From Vibrio crassostreae (GTDB lineage: Bacteria > Pseudomonadota > Gammaproteobacteria > Enterobacterales > Vibrionaceae): a stretch of DNA of 64,000 nt. Below, piece after piece: positions 51,486 to 60,704 of this stretch (position 1 is its first letter; each line of letters begins with the position of its first letter). The notes below the pieces were generated by a model, which ran no database searches, had not been told where the DNA came from, and was given only the letters and a program-made list of their open reading frames with translations. Location: the NCBI RefSeq assembly GCF_024347415.1, contig NZ_AP025477.1:186001-250000 (forward strand). Reading direction: 5' to 3'. The translations under genes were made by a program, and so were the position numbers.

Positions 51486-51876
51486 ATCAAGACTCCTTCT
51501 GATCTTGATGATTATGTTCGAAGACCGACTAACTGAATACTTGTAACCAAGATCAGTTACACAGAATTATTTACAGGGTCTTTTTATTGACATGTAAGTA
51601 ATATTTGGTTATCTTTTGATTATCGATTTGAACTGATTGAATCGATAATAGTAAGAGTAGGATCGTTCGGATTGACTGGAAAGCATAGCTTACCATATAT
51701 ACCCTACCTCCCGCTGCCTTAGTAAGCTTATGCATATACTGTATTAGGGATAAGATGGTGATACATCATATCTTATAATTTCAGATGGTAGCGCCATGCA
51801 AGACATGGATAAACAAAGATTCATTTCTTTCAATAGGGATCACGGAACTTTATCAATGGCTCTTCTAACCTAGCGG

Positions 51877-52617
51877 TTATGAAGAGCCGTCTTGATCTTT
51901 AGCCTTCATTTTTGCTTTCTTCTTTTTCTTCTTGTAACTCTTCTTCGCTGCTTTTTTAGCTTTCCCTTCAAATGGTTTTCTTCCAGACAGAATATTTTTA
52001 AGCAAAACTAGAAACGGCTTACTTGTATCATCTGGTGTGATTAGTTTTTTGGCACGAAAATCATCATCTGTAACAACGAATGCTGTTTCACAAAACATAT
52101 TGATGTTTTTGTTGTTAGTTTTATGTAGTGTGAAAAGTACTATGTAGTTTTTATCTTTTTCTACTGATAAAAGCCCTGTAAGTGTTTTTCGGTGATCTCC
52201 TTTCTTCGAATGAGGTAAGACACAAATGTTATGGAGATTGCTTTTTAGAAAGTCGATAAAACTAGGAAAAAAGCTTCGGTTCTCTGTGTATTTGTCATTG
52301 CAAAAAACGCGCAATTCATTGCTGAGAGTTCTTTCTTGGGTTACTGCTCTATAATTGTTAGAGTAGTGTTCATATCTTCTAAGAAGCTCGCCTGTTTGAT
52401 CTAATGCTTGAATGCTATCTTTGTCTTGATCAAATGCGCGACTGTATAGGTGGTTTGTGGGAACAATGTTTATATTGAGTTTGATTAAATGCTTTGACTC
52501 TGTTTCGAATTCATCTATAACAAACCCCTTATCTTTAAGGTGTGTTAAATCATAGCTAACCATGCTTCCTTGTTCATTTTGAATATTTACAACCCAATGT
52601 CCTTCCTGAATATGCAC
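51877..52617 (-). CDS. Hypothetical protein with poly-lysine tail
   Basis: 246 residues. Residues 1-205 look like a compact alpha/beta domain with no recognised family (VVNIQNEQGSMVSYDLTHL; NYIVLFTLHKTNNKNINMFCETAFVV). The last 35 residues are extremely basic (KKAAKKSYKKKKKKAKMK), which could bind nucleic acid or be unstructured. It is leftward, inside the segment flanked by the inverted IS copies. Low-GC cargo gene. Confidence 0.55.
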   Translation of the reverse strand: MHIQEGHWVVNIQNEQGSMVSYDLTHLKDKGFVIDEFETESKHLIKLNINIVPTNHLYSRAFDQDKDSIQALDQTGELLRRYEHYSNNYRAVTQERTLSNELRVFCNDKYTENRSFFPSFIDFLKSNLHNICVLPHSKKGDHRKTLTGLLSVEKDKNYIVLFTLHKTNNKNINMFCETAFVVTDDDFRAKKLITPDDTSKPFLVLLKNILSGRKPFEGKAKKAAKKSYKKKKKKAKMKAKDQDGSS

Positions 52618-52834
52618 AAGTTACCTCTTAGCATTTGATTTAATGAGTTATAATACTAGAGTGAGTATTGCTTTGTCTTAAACTTTTTATATCTGATGGA
52701 CTCATTACGAAATCGTTCCAATGTAGAATTGAGCTTGATATTATTTAACGAGGAAAAATCGTGTCACGTCTATTACTTGATGATGCTGTATTAAAACTGA
52801 TTGATGCAAAGCTAATGCTCAATGGTCACGTTAC
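52618..52834 (+). pseudogene. 5' stub of an unidentified gene cut by IS copy B
   Basis: A GTG start at 52761 with AGGAAAA upstream reads MSRLLLDDAVLKLIDAKLM, NGHVT and runs into the IS end at 52835. About 25 codons remain. The opening resembles transposase N-termini (RLLL-D), but identity is not established. The preceding 140 bp is the shared promoter area with the leftward gene. Confidence 0.4.
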
Positions 52835-53953
52835 GGCTTTGTTGAATCGCTCAGATAACACTCAATTATTCCATTAACATTGAATTCAGTTATCATAGCC
52901 AGCCTTTCATTCAGGTTGGCTTATTAACAAATTCCTTACAAATACAATGACGCCAAACGCCATCATTTTAAGAAGCATATCTACGCCTTAAATAACTATG
53001 GTGAGTACAATCAGGCTCTCAAGCAACGCGGGCGGTTCGATATTTGGATATCTGAAGATATCATCAATAATTGGCAATACGACGAACGCGTTTATGACGG
53101 TACCGGCTCATCCGTTAAGTATCCTGACAGCACCATCGAAGCCTGCCATTACATCAGATTGGTGTATAAACTTCCCTTACGTCAAGCTCAGGGGCTGATT
53201 GAAAGTTTACTGACGAAGCTTGGCATGACCAGACTTCAATGCCCTGATTATACGCTGCTGTCAAAACGGCTGAAGCAGCTCAACTTCACGGCGCCACGCT
53301 TTAGAAAGCATGAAAGGCCAGATGACAAAATTGCAGCGATAGCCATTGATTCAACGGGGCTCAAACGGTTTGGTATGGATGAATGGCACCAGGAAAAACA
53401 TAAGGTTAATGCAAAACGAAGCTGGCGAAAGGCGCACTTTGCTGTTGATGAAGCTCACTTCATTCAAGGCGCAGTCCTCACCGATAAAAACACGATGGAT
53501 GATCAGGTTGTCGGGGTGCTATGTCAGTCCATCATTACGGATGTCGAGCACGTCAGTGCCGATAAAATGTATGATACCAATGCGGTGTACCAGACATTAG
53601 AAAATCATTTCCCGAATGCTGAGATTGTTATTCCGCCGAAAGACAATATATTTGCCGATGAGGCTCATCATCCTAAGAGGATGAGCAACCTGATAGGTTG
53701 CTTCGCCCTTGGTATTATAGGTTGGCAGAGCGTGCGGCAATACGGAAAAAGGAATATCTCAGAAACCGCCATGCAACGTTACAAAAATATAATCGGTAAT
53801 ACATTACACAGCAGGGAGTTTGAAAATCAGTCAAAAGAAATGTTACTCGGTTGTTCTATTTTAAATCGCTTTACTCATCTCGGGATGCCCAAGAGCTACC
53901 GAGTCGCCTAACCATATCAAAAGACCACCTAGGTTGAGTATTGCAACAAAGCC
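52835..53953 (+). mobile_element. IS5-family (IS903-like) insertion sequence, copy B
   Basis: 1119 bp, same element as copy A but inverted, with the same ends. Flanks are TCACGTTAC and ACGTGATGC with no 9-bp duplication. The right flank is radC sequence. Confidence 0.9.
52931..53911 (+). CDS. IS5-family transposase, copy B
   Basis: Protein identical to copy A over the 250 residues compared. The frame is likewise open upstream to about 52929 with an unclear start. The two copies being identical points to recent movement or gene conversion. Confidence 0.85.
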   Translation: MPYKYNDAKRHHFKKHIYALNNYGEYNQALKQRGRFDIWISEDIINNWQYDERVYDGTGSSVKYPDSTIEACHYIRLVYKLPLRQAQGLIESLLTKLGMTRLQCPDYTLLSKRLKQLNFTAPRFRKHERPDDKIAAIAIDSTGLKRFGMDEWHQEKHKVNAKRSWRKAHFAVDEAHFIQGAVLTDKNTMDDQVVGVLCQSIITDVEHVSADKMYDTNAVYQTLENHFPNAEIVIPPKDNIFADEAHHPKRMSNLIGCFALGIIGWQSVRQYGKRNISETAMQRYKNIIGNTLHSREFENQSKEMLLGCSILNRFTHLGMPKSYRVA

Positions 53954-54098
53954 ACGTGATGCCACACCCAGCCAAGCCGAACGACGTATTACTCGACGAC
54001 TGACTGACGCGTTAGCCTTGGTTGATATTCGAGTACTCGATCACTTCGTGGTGTCTTTTGAAGATGTGGTGTCGTTTGCGGAGCGTGGTTGGATATAA
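53954..54098 (+). pseudogene. radC: 3' remnant of a second radC-family gene
   Basis: Reads [31 protein letters not shown] and FAERGWI-stop. It corresponds to the C-terminus of the first radC (42946-43085) with substitutions, so it is a different copy and not a duplication of the same event. The 5' part is missing, replaced by IS copy B. Confidence 0.85.
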
Positions 54099-54201
54099 CC
54101 ATTAGTTAGTGAAAAATGTCTCTCATTCACGCCTATTCTGGCGTGAATGACTTCGGTAACGTAATGCAGTAAACTAAAGACAATTAAATAAGGTTTCTAT
54201 T

Positions 54202-54453
54202 ATGTCTGAATCAAGCAAAGTCACATTAAGCGTTGAAGAGCTGATCAACCTAACCGCTCATTCTGCCACTCAAGAGCAGTTAAATGATACGCGTAAAGAA
54301 CTCGATCAGAAGATCGAAGCGGTTCGGAATGAGGTCCTGGGGGTTCGTAATGAAGTGAGTTCCCTTAAAAACCTCATTATTGCAACAGCCTTCGCGATGA
54401 TTGCGACGGTAGCCGGTGCCGCGTTTTGGGTGGGTAGTCATATCAACGTTTAA
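54202..54453 (+). CDS. Small coiled-coil membrane protein
   Basis: 83 residues. A soluble heptad-repeat region (EQLNDTRKELDQKIEAVRNEVLGVRNEVSSL, quoted in part) is followed by one C-terminal transmembrane helix (IIATAFAMIATVAGAAFWVG). Tail-anchored coiled-coil proteins like this are frequent on phages and integrative elements near radC; role unknown. A clear AAGG Shine-Dalgarno precedes the ATG. Confidence 0.65.
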   Translation: MSESSKVTLSVEELINLTAHSATQEQLNDTRKELDQKIEAVRNEVLGVRNEVSSLKNLIIATAFAMIATVAGAAFWVGSHINV

Positions 54454-55171
54454 TGTTCAAATATGTTTTCTGAAATGCCTCTTATCCTAGAGGCATTTTT
54501 TTTATCTCGTGATTGCTGTGTACGCTTGGGTTTCTGCGCTAAAAGAGGTTGAGCCAAAGGCTCGACCGCAAGCGGTCGTCAAAACGGCTCTCAGGACCAC
54601 AGTACGCCCATTTGCTCTATGTTTGATTATATTGCTTTGTCATGGTGTCGCTTTGTTGATTTTTGCCTTATAGGGCTTGATAGGCGGCTTTTTTATTATG
54701 ACGGTTTAAAGCTGATTTGAAGCACAGTGTCATGGTAAGGGCTTCGATTGGGCGTTACCCTTCGGGCAAGGCTCTCCGCTTGTATCTTTCATCTATGGCC
54801 TAAGAGTGGCATCACCCTGGTGAGTCACTGCGTGCCGCCCCAGGATGTGCCTCTCTACAGCCCCTATCTAAAAGAATATCGCTGCAATCCTGAACGCCTG
54901 CGCTACTGCGTAGCTGCGCCTCGTCGTGCCTCCTCGTTACCTTTCACTGATTTCAATTAAGTTCGAGTAAGGGCTTGCTGTCTTATGTGCCGATTTCCCT
55001 TTCGACTCGCATCATTTGATGGGGCTCGCAGGCTGTTAACCCTCCTCAATCAGAACCTTCTCTGCAAGGGTAAATGAACGCTTCGCGCCCCTGCAGAGAA
55101 GAACCATGTTTGAGGTAGGGACAGCCAAGCGGCTCCATAAAAGTGATACTCAAACAGAAAGGAAACTCCTC
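54454..55171 (+). ncRNA. Long structured leader L2 upstream of the second tagged gene
   Basis: About 700 bp without a convincing gene. From about 54740 it matches the L1 leader region in blocks (TTGGGCGT-ACCCT-CGGGC; AAGTTCGA-TAAGGGCTTG; GGCTCGCAGGCTGTTAACC). It has a hairpin at 55057-55101, stem CTTCTCTGCAAGGG with CCCCTGCAGAGAAG, whose outer pairs differ from L1 but remain paired. Another hairpin (GAGCCAAAGGCTC, 54551-54563) lies upstream. Confidence 0.55.
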
Positions 55172-55555
55172 ATGGCACAACGACAATCAACCCTAACTCT
55201 CTCTAAATCGAATTTCAGCGACCAGCGTTTCGCCGCTGGCCACGAAAGCTCACCAAAAAATGATATCTCTTTGGGCGTGCACCCAGTAGGGCTAAGTCGT
55301 GATGTTGTCCTATCAGGATCAACATCTGTGGAAAATATTGTCGTGATTGCCGCTCATGTAAAAGCAAGAGCTAGGCATTCCAGTGTTTGGCTAGAACTGA
55401 CGGTTTTGTTCCCAGAAACAGAACTCAATAAGCCGTACTGGGGGCAAGGCATCGCGAGAGGTCATGTGATTACTGAAACAAATAAGGTAGGGCTGAATAG
55501 TCGTGCTGTCGTCATAGGATGGGTGACAAACAACCATCAATACATCGAAACATAA
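55172..55555 (+). CDS. Tagged hypothetical protein (conserved N-terminal tag 2)
   Basis: 127 residues from ATG 55172 (AAAGGAAAC upstream, as in the first tagged gene). The opening MAQRQSTLTLSKSN and GHESSPKNDIS match the gene at 37485, while the middle of the tag is read in a different frame. The rest differs entirely (VGLSRDVVLSGSTSVENIVVIAAHVKARARHSS; PYWGQGIARGHVI) and suggests a small beta-rich protein. Unknown function. Confidence 0.65.
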   Translation: MAQRQSTLTLSKSNFSDQRFAAGHESSPKNDISLGVHPVGLSRDVVLSGSTSVENIVVIAAHVKARARHSSVWLELTVLFPETELNKPYWGQGIARGHVITETNKVGLNSRAVVIGWVTNNHQYIET

Positions 55556-55598
55556 AAGAGTGGATCATCCCCTTAATTATAAAATGGAGACTTAAAAG

Positions 55599-55985
55599 AT
55601 GAAATATCTCTCACACTATATTCAAGACAAACAAACTCAGGCTTTTAATGATGCTGGGGCGTTCTTTGCTTTTTCTAATCAACAGTTCGATGAGGCAAAA
55701 AAAGATAGCGTGAAATACGCATCACTAGGTATGGGGTTAATTTGCCCAGTTGATAATGCCAAGCAATTAATGACTCGTTTAGATTCCATCGCTCAAGAAG
55801 GGATCGCCGAAGATATCAAAGAGAACGGGAAAAAGGTGATCATTCGCCGTGAGTTATTTAATCACGAATGTTTCTACACCAATGATATTTGTGATTGTGT
55901 GGAAAAGCTCGAAGGCTATGGCATTTCATACGATGAGATTTATGAAGTGTTTAATCATATTCGTAAAACGGAAGACGTTTATTAA
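55599..55985 (+). CDS. Hypothetical ICE-type protein
   Basis: 128 residues, soluble, with GAFFAFSNQQFDEAKKDSVKYASLGMGLICPVDNAKQLM and EKLEGYGISYDEIYEVFNHI. Resembles the general type of conserved small proteins on Vibrio integrative elements but no function is known. 44 bp after the tagged gene with GGAGAC Shine-Dalgarno, so likely the same operon. Confidence 0.6.
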   Translation: MKYLSHYIQDKQTQAFNDAGAFFAFSNQQFDEAKKDSVKYASLGMGLICPVDNAKQLMTRLDSIAQEGIAEDIKENGKKVIIRRELFNHECFYTNDICDCVEKLEGYGISYDEIYEVFNHIRKTEDVY

Positions 55986-56063
55986 ACGTGAAAATTAAAG
56001 CGCCTTGATATTTGTTCCATCAAATATCAAGGTATGTTCAAGTCAATTATGGTGAATATTCGA

Positions 56064-56399
56064 ATGAACATTCTGAATGCTACACAAGATAAAGAAGAAA
56101 CGAAAGCAAAATGTTACTTTTGTACGGCCGTGCCGTTTTCGTTGGGTAAAGTGGTCTATACGCAAGGTATTGAGCAGTTATTAGATAATAATGTCGGTGC
56201 TAACTTGTCGATTTATTTGCAGCGTCACCAAAGTGGAGATTGGGGAGAGACTTGCATTGAAGATAAAATCACCAATGACGAAGCAACCAAAACAGGCGAG
56301 AGAGTGATATCGAATTATACGATTTGTGATCAATCGGTTTGGATAATAACTGAACGTGACCGCAGCGTGACCACAATTTTATTACCTTGTGAATATTGA
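56064..56399 (+). CDS. Conserved plasmid/ICE-related protein
   Basis: 111 residues from ATG 56064 (alternatives at 56034 and 56049). The pattern LQRHQSGDWGETCIEDKITNDEATKTGERVISNY, in part, followed by SVWIITERDRSVTTILLPCEY, is a widespread plasmid- and ICE-borne family (L-RH-SGDWGD...N......G.R..S.Y...IWIITEADRS-TT-LLP). Its function is unknown; annotations as restriction subunit are unsupported. A terminator-like hairpin follows at 56425. Confidence 0.7.
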   Translation: MNILNATQDKEETKAKCYFCTAVPFSLGKVVYTQGIEQLLDNNVGANLSIYLQRHQSGDWGETCIEDKITNDEATKTGERVISNYTICDQSVWIITERDRSVTTILLPCEY

Positions 56400-56424
56400 T
56401 ATCTCAATGGGATGGCATAAAATG

Positions 56425-56451
56425 AGAGTCCTATTATTAGGGCTCTTTTTT
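56425..56451 (+). terminator. Terminator between the plasmid-related gene and the transglycosylase
   Basis: AGAGTCCT/AGGGCTCT hairpin followed by six T, ending 4 bp before the next ATG (56455). Its position argues that the lytic transglycosylase starts at 56455, not further upstream. Confidence 0.6.
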
Positions 56452-56454
56452 ATT

Positions 56455-56898
56455 ATGAAACCATTACTTTATCTTTCGCTGTTATCGCCGTGTTTCAGTT
56501 GGGCTTTTTGCTTTGATGAGGCCGGGCGATTTTATAATGTCGATCCACAGCTTTTAAAATCCATTGCCACGGTAGAAAGTAGCCTAAAGCCGAACGCGTA
56601 CAATGAAAATAAAAATAGAGTCGGTGAGGTGGTTAGTCGTGACTTTGGATTGATGCAAATCAATTCCCATTGGTTTGTTCGACTATCCAAATTTAATGTG
56701 AATGAAACAAATATCTATCATCCTTGCTTTAATGTTCATCTTGGCGCGTGGGTATTAAGTTCTAATTTTTCTAGTCATGGTTATAACTGGAACAGTGTCG
56801 GCGCGTATAATGCGGGTTTTTCCAAACGCACTGAGAACGCCAGAAAAATATACATCCAAAAAGTCCAATCGGTTTATTTTAAGATGAACGTTCAATAA
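56455..56898 (+). CDS. Lytic transglycosylase (VirB1/IpgF-like)
   Basis: 147 residues with a signal peptide (MKPLLYLSLLSPCFSWAF). An SLT fold follows: catalytic Glu in SIATVESSLKPNAYN (residue 42 area), the FGLMQINSHWF motif, and GAYNAGFSKRTE. These enzymes nick peptidoglycan to let conjugation or secretion machines cross the wall; VirB1-like ones are linked to conjugative elements. No other transfer genes are in the window, so it may be a leftover or belong to an unseen conjugation module. Confidence 0.85.
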   Translation: MKPLLYLSLLSPCFSWAFCFDEAGRFYNVDPQLLKSIATVESSLKPNAYNENKNRVGEVVSRDFGLMQINSHWFVRLSKFNVNETNIYHPCFNVHLGAWVLSSNFSSHGYNWNSVGAYNAGFSKRTENARKIYIQKVQSVYFKMNVQ

Positions 56899-57250
56899 AA
56901 GACCTTGCACCATAACGGTGCAAGTTCTTTCGCTTTTCTTCTCGCTTTCTTCCTTCAATTTCCAGATCCCCCGCATCCCTCGTTCGTCAGATTCATTCGC
57001 CACCTGGTCGGCTTTTGTCTTTCGCTGTCAGTTTTTCCCGTCGCTTTGATTAAGGAACTCAGATCATTCGTTCTGAGTTGTTGGTTAGTTGAGTTGGTGA
57101 CCACACACCACGCCATAATCTAGAGATTATGAATGGTTGTCTGTAGTAACTAATTGAAATTTATTGGTATTAAGTTTTTGTTTTTTAGTGTTATGGCATG
57201 TTTGATAGCGTTCTACGGTTCAAAAGTGCCTCTGTAAACAGGAGCTTGAA
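56899..57250. other. Pyrimidine-rich intergenic region before the recombinase pair
   Basis: About 350 bp. The first 100 bp of the plus strand is strongly CT-rich. From 57110 there is an AT-rich stretch suited to a promoter. The recombinase Shine-Dalgarno AGGAG is at 57240. No gene and no clear attachment site seen. Confidence 0.5.
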
Positions 57251-58378
57251 ATGAAAAAAATATCTCTTACTCAGCGATTTGTCGAGCGCGTTAAACCGAC
57301 TTCGACCACACAAGAATACTATGATACCAAGGTGTCTACGCTGTATTTACGAGTCTACCCGTCAGGGAGGCGCGTGTTTTTCGTTCGTTTTCAGCACAAC
57401 GGGTTGAGGAGGAATCATAAGTTAGGTGGCGCGTTAGATTACTCTTTACGTCAAGCAAGGCGAGAAGCCTTGCAGCTTGTTCAGCAAGTGCGTAGCCCAA
57501 AAATGGAAACCTTGCCCTCCATAACGCTACAGGCTTTCGGCCAAGAGTTTTTCAAGCGTTATCCTCGTCATTGGAAACCTAATACTTTGAAAAAGAACGA
57601 AAGTGCCTTTCGTCTTCAGATCGCGCCTTATCTTGGAGATAGGGAAGTGCAATCCATTGTTCGAAAGGATGTTGAGCAGTGGTTTACCCAGTTAAGCCAT
57701 GTGAAAGGGTCAGCCAACCAAGCGTTAGTGTTGCTGTCGGTTATGATGCAGCAATGTGAAACGTGGGAATATCGTCCTAAAAATACCAATCCTTGCCGTG
57801 GTTTCAAGCGTTATAAAGCAGGAGAGGTAGAGCGCTATCTTAGTAAAGACGAATTGCGTCAACTCTGGCGAGTGTTAGACACGTTAGAGGGCGATAACCC
57901 AGCGAAGGTCATGATAATACGTCTGTTGATATACACAGGGTGCCGCTCATCGGAAGTGAGAACCTTGCAATGGAAAGAGTACCGAGGTAATCACTGGCAT
58001 TTACTAGACAGTAAAACGGGGGCGAAAACGGTTTACCTTTGTTCACAAGTCAGGGCTTATCTTGATGCATGGCAATCAGAGAGTCATTACCTGTTTCCGG
58101 CCCCTTGTAACACCCAACCCATATCAACCAATCAGTTGGGTATCTTCTGGCGACAGGCTCGCCAGTTGGCAGGATTGGAAGGCGTACGCTTGCATGATTT
58201 ACGTCACACCTACGCCAGTATTGCCATTCAGTCGAAGGTAAACTTGATCGTGCTGAGTCGTCTTTTGGGGCATGCTGAAGCAGAAACGACGTTAAAGTAT
58301 GCGCATTTGGGACGAGAGGACGTGTGTCAGGCGGCCTCTCATGTGTCGGGAGTACTCGTTAAGGGGATGTGCTCATGA
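57251..58378 (+). CDS. Tyrosine recombinase, first of a pair
   Basis: 375 residues with a P4-int-like N-terminal arm domain (about 5-75: FVERVKPTSTTQEYYDTKVSTLYLRV), a core-binding domain (about 90-185) and a catalytic domain. Catalytic residues are Arg in YTGCRSSEVRTLQW, HDLRHTYAS and LGHAEAETTLKYAHL. It has AGGAG 5 bp upstream. Its stop overlaps the start of a second recombinase by 4 bp, so the two are made together. Confidence 0.9.
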   Translation: MKKISLTQRFVERVKPTSTTQEYYDTKVSTLYLRVYPSGRRVFFVRFQHNGLRRNHKLGGALDYSLRQARREALQLVQQVRSPKMETLPSITLQAFGQEFFKRYPRHWKPNTLKKNESAFRLQIAPYLGDREVQSIVRKDVEQWFTQLSHVKGSANQALVLLSVMMQQCETWEYRPKNTNPCRGFKRYKAGEVERYLSKDELRQLWRVLDTLEGDNPAKVMIIRLLIYTGCRSSEVRTLQWKEYRGNHWHLLDSKTGAKTVYLCSQVRAYLDAWQSESHYLFPAPCNTQPISTNQLGIFWRQARQLAGLEGVRLHDLRHTYASIAIQSKVNLIVLSRLLGHAEAETTLKYAHLGREDVCQAASHVSGVLVKGMCS

Positions 58379-59679
58379 AGTCACTGTTATTCACTTCTAA
58401 AGTCATTCAATCACTGAATTCAAAAACTAGAACGTATACGGTGTGGGATACCCAAGTTCCAGCGTTAGGGGTTCGAGTTTATACCGATGGTCGCCGTTTC
58501 TATGTGACTCATTTATCCATTCCCAATCAGACGTTGGCGGTAGTGGGGCAACTGACACTAAAAAAAGTGAGACAACACGTACGCGCTTTACAGGCCTCTT
58601 TTTTAGACAAAAAGACGAAACCGATACGGTTGATCCGCTTTGATGCGTTGGTGAAAGAAGAATGGGCGGATAAGGTCTGCAAGGGATGGAAACTGAGTAC
58701 ACAAGGGACTGCGTCGAGCGCCTTAAAAAAGCATTTGTTGCCCGAGTTTGGACGTTTTCCTGTCAGCTGTATTGATTCGTGTCATGTACATCGCTGGTTT
58801 GATGAATTGAGTCAGAGTTACGCAGGGACAGCTAATCGTAATCTTGATGTGCTTCGTTCTATCTTCAAATATGCGGTGAAACAAGGTTATTGTATAGACA
58901 ATCCTTGTGATGGCCTCAAGCAAAATCGTAAAAGAAAGCTCAATCGTTTTTTGAGTTTGGACGAGTTAGCGCGATTACATAAGGCATTAACGGTGGTCAG
59001 CCAGCAAGGTGATATGGAAGCGTGCTGTTGTCAGGTGCTAGAGCTGGTGCTGTTAACGGGGTGTCGAATTTCAGAGGTAACAGGCCTGCAATGGTCTTTT
59101 GTTAAAGGCAGGGAGTGGCACTTGCCAGACAGTAAAACGGGTGCGAAGGTGGTGTATGTGGGCAAGGAAGCGCAACAGCTCCTTTCAGACATACCACAGC
59201 AAGTATGGGCGCATCGTAGCGAATCACACGATGATGTGTTTATGCCCTTGCGTCGTTTTGTGAGTCGGTCGACTAAGGTTAGTATGGTCTGGCAACAGGT
59301 GCGAGCCTTAGCCCATATCGAGGATGTTCGCATTCACGATTTACGTCATACCTTTGCCAGTTATGCGGTGTTAGAGGGGTACCCTATTCCGATGGTGTCG
59401 AAACTGTTGGGTCACACGCGTATTTCGTCAACACTTCGCTATGCACATGTGAATGATGCGCAAGTATCGCAATCTGCTGAGGTGATAGGGGAAGTTATTA
59501 GTGGAATATTATCAGGTCAGTTTGTGAGTAACCCTAAAACTCGAAAAGTGAGAGCCTCCAAACCTAAGCCGACGAAATCTTCCCCTAAACGCAGAGAAAG
59601 ACCTATCAAAACAATACCGGAACTGACCGATGAGGAGGTTGAACGGTTTAGATATGAAGTGGATTTTTGGGAATGGTGA
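58375..59679 (+). CDS. Tyrosine recombinase, second of a pair, with basic tail
   Basis: 434 residues from ATG 58375 (ATGA overlap with the first gene). Same architecture: arm domain with VRVYTDGRRFYV, catalytic Arg in LTGCRISEVTGLQW, HDLRHTFASYA, LGHTRISSTLRYAHV. The C-terminal 60 residues are an extra basic-then-acidic tail (KTRKVRASKPKPTKSSPKRRERP). The two share the SKTGAK-VY segment and clearly arose by duplication. They likely act together on one island's attachment sites. Confidence 0.9.
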   Translation: MKSLLFTSKVIQSLNSKTRTYTVWDTQVPALGVRVYTDGRRFYVTHLSIPNQTLAVVGQLTLKKVRQHVRALQASFLDKKTKPIRLIRFDALVKEEWADKVCKGWKLSTQGTASSALKKHLLPEFGRFPVSCIDSCHVHRWFDELSQSYAGTANRNLDVLRSIFKYAVKQGYCIDNPCDGLKQNRKRKLNRFLSLDELARLHKALTVVSQQGDMEACCCQVLELVLLTGCRISEVTGLQWSFVKGREWHLPDSKTGAKVVYVGKEAQQLLSDIPQQVWAHRSESHDDVFMPLRRFVSRSTKVSMVWQQVRALAHIEDVRIHDLRHTFASYAVLEGYPIPMVSKLLGHTRISSTLRYAHVNDAQVSQSAEVIGEVISGILSGQFVSNPKTRKVRASKPKPTKSSPKRRERPIKTIPELTDEEVERFRYEVDFWEW

Positions 59680-59876
59680 TTAAAATATCTGTCGGAATAA
59701 CATAAGTACATCAAATTAAAGGTTAAGATTTTTTGTGAATTTGATTTAAGTCTCTCTTGGAAGCGCAGTTAACTGAGTCGTGTATATTAGTTAGCTTTGT
59801 AACTAGGTTTTTCGGATAGGCGACACTCGTTACCGAGTGCTGCCCTCCAAAGAACGTGTATTAAGTTACCCAACAA
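59680..59876. other. Intergenic region with GTAA-loop hairpin
   Basis: Contains a hairpin at about 59811-59845 (on minus: GCACTCG-GTAA-CGAGTGTC core) immediately downstream of the maturase relic. Same hairpin core as at 46060-46101. Nothing coding. Confidence 0.45.
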
Positions 59877-60460
59877 TCACAAGGCAGCTAGATCAGATTC
59901 AAACCATGAGTTTCGTCCCCGTTGCTTAACCTTGCGCTCTTTGAGGAAAGGTTCATAAAAGGGTAATAAGGCGTAGCCTTACTCATGATTTTTACATGCC
60001 TCTTAATCTGCGTTTTGGCTATCTGAACCAGATTAAAGAGATAGTCGATATTAGCGATCTTTTGCCATCCATGAAATTGTCCTTCGTCTCGTTGATTCAG
60101 GTAATCTTTTCGACGTACCTAAGCCTTGTTTTTCGTTGGATGACGCCTTACCGCCCAACGCCATAACAACCAGAAGAGTTAATGACTTACATAGTTGAAA
60201 GTTCGCTTTGCCACGCAATGACGATAGTAACTCGCCCAACCTTTAAGTTTCGGAACCAGTATTTTAATCAGATCGTTCATTGGGGTTGTTGCGTGCTTTT
60301 TGATGAGTTCACGTAAGTTACCCAAAAATGATAGCTTGAAAGTGACATCAATGAATGGCAGGAATGGCGAGTGCGAGTAAGAGGTAGCGGTTAAAGGCTT
60401 GTTCAGTTGAGGGAGCTCATGCTTTGTTACGTAAACGACAGTTACATATGGCGTTATCAA
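59877..60460 (-). pseudogene. Decayed C-terminal part of a group II intron maturase
   Basis: In pieces on the minus strand. At the right (60179-60460) TPMNDLIKILVPKLKGWASYYRHCVAKRTFNYV is, in part, the maturase domain X. Then WLLWRWAVRRHPTKNKA is followed by an in-frame TAG, then VRRKDYLNQRDEGQFHGWQKI and a C-terminal KERKVKQRGRNSW, stop at 59877. Frameshifts and the stop mark it as dead. No RT domain remains. Confidence 0.75.
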
Positions 60461-60704
60461 AAGTCTATTTGTTGGCTTTCATCCTTAGCGATAATGCAAG
60501 TTACTGAAAAAGCAGATAACTCGCTATTTCGTAAAAACATAAAAGATGTGAATTTCTTCAGGAAAATTAGCGGAATATGAACACGTGCACACTAAATTAG
60601 GTAGAATGCTGAGTTATACAGTATTGAGTCTGAGTAACAGCGTAAGCTATCCTGGTTATCACCTGTACTTCTGTCTACCTAATATTTTCATGGGGTTATA
60701 AAAC
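60461..60704. other. Upstream region of the dpt operon
   Basis: AT-rich, with no gene. The operon promoter should be here. The start of dptF is TTG 60705 with a weak TGGGG upstream. Confidence 0.5.

Larger units (their letters stand above)
51220..51876. other. Non-coding scrap region with IS end and repeat R copy 2
   Basis: Contains an IS terminus at about 51262-51344, ending GCGCAACAAAGCC (read inward GGCTTTGTTGCGC), a different IS from copies A and B. Then comes repeat R copy 2 (51382-51485), and AT-rich sequence with no coding frame to 51876. Confidence 0.55.

Noticed and set aside
51230..51490. Leftward 86-codon frame spanning the IS remnant and repeat R
   Set aside because: It crosses two unrelated repeated sequences, has no Shine-Dalgarno, and its composition changes at the IS boundary; treated as a chance frame.
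48293..53953. Composite transposon formed by the two IS5-family copies
   Set aside because: No target duplication at the outer ends, and the interior is made of gene fragments; recombination debris is more likely.
54748..54960. 70-codon frame in the L2 leader
   Set aside because: It overlaps a region conserved with L1 at the nucleotide level but without preserved frame; better seen as structured leader.
29301..60700. CRISPR array or cas genes
   Set aside because: No regularly spaced short repeats and no cas-like protein were seen.
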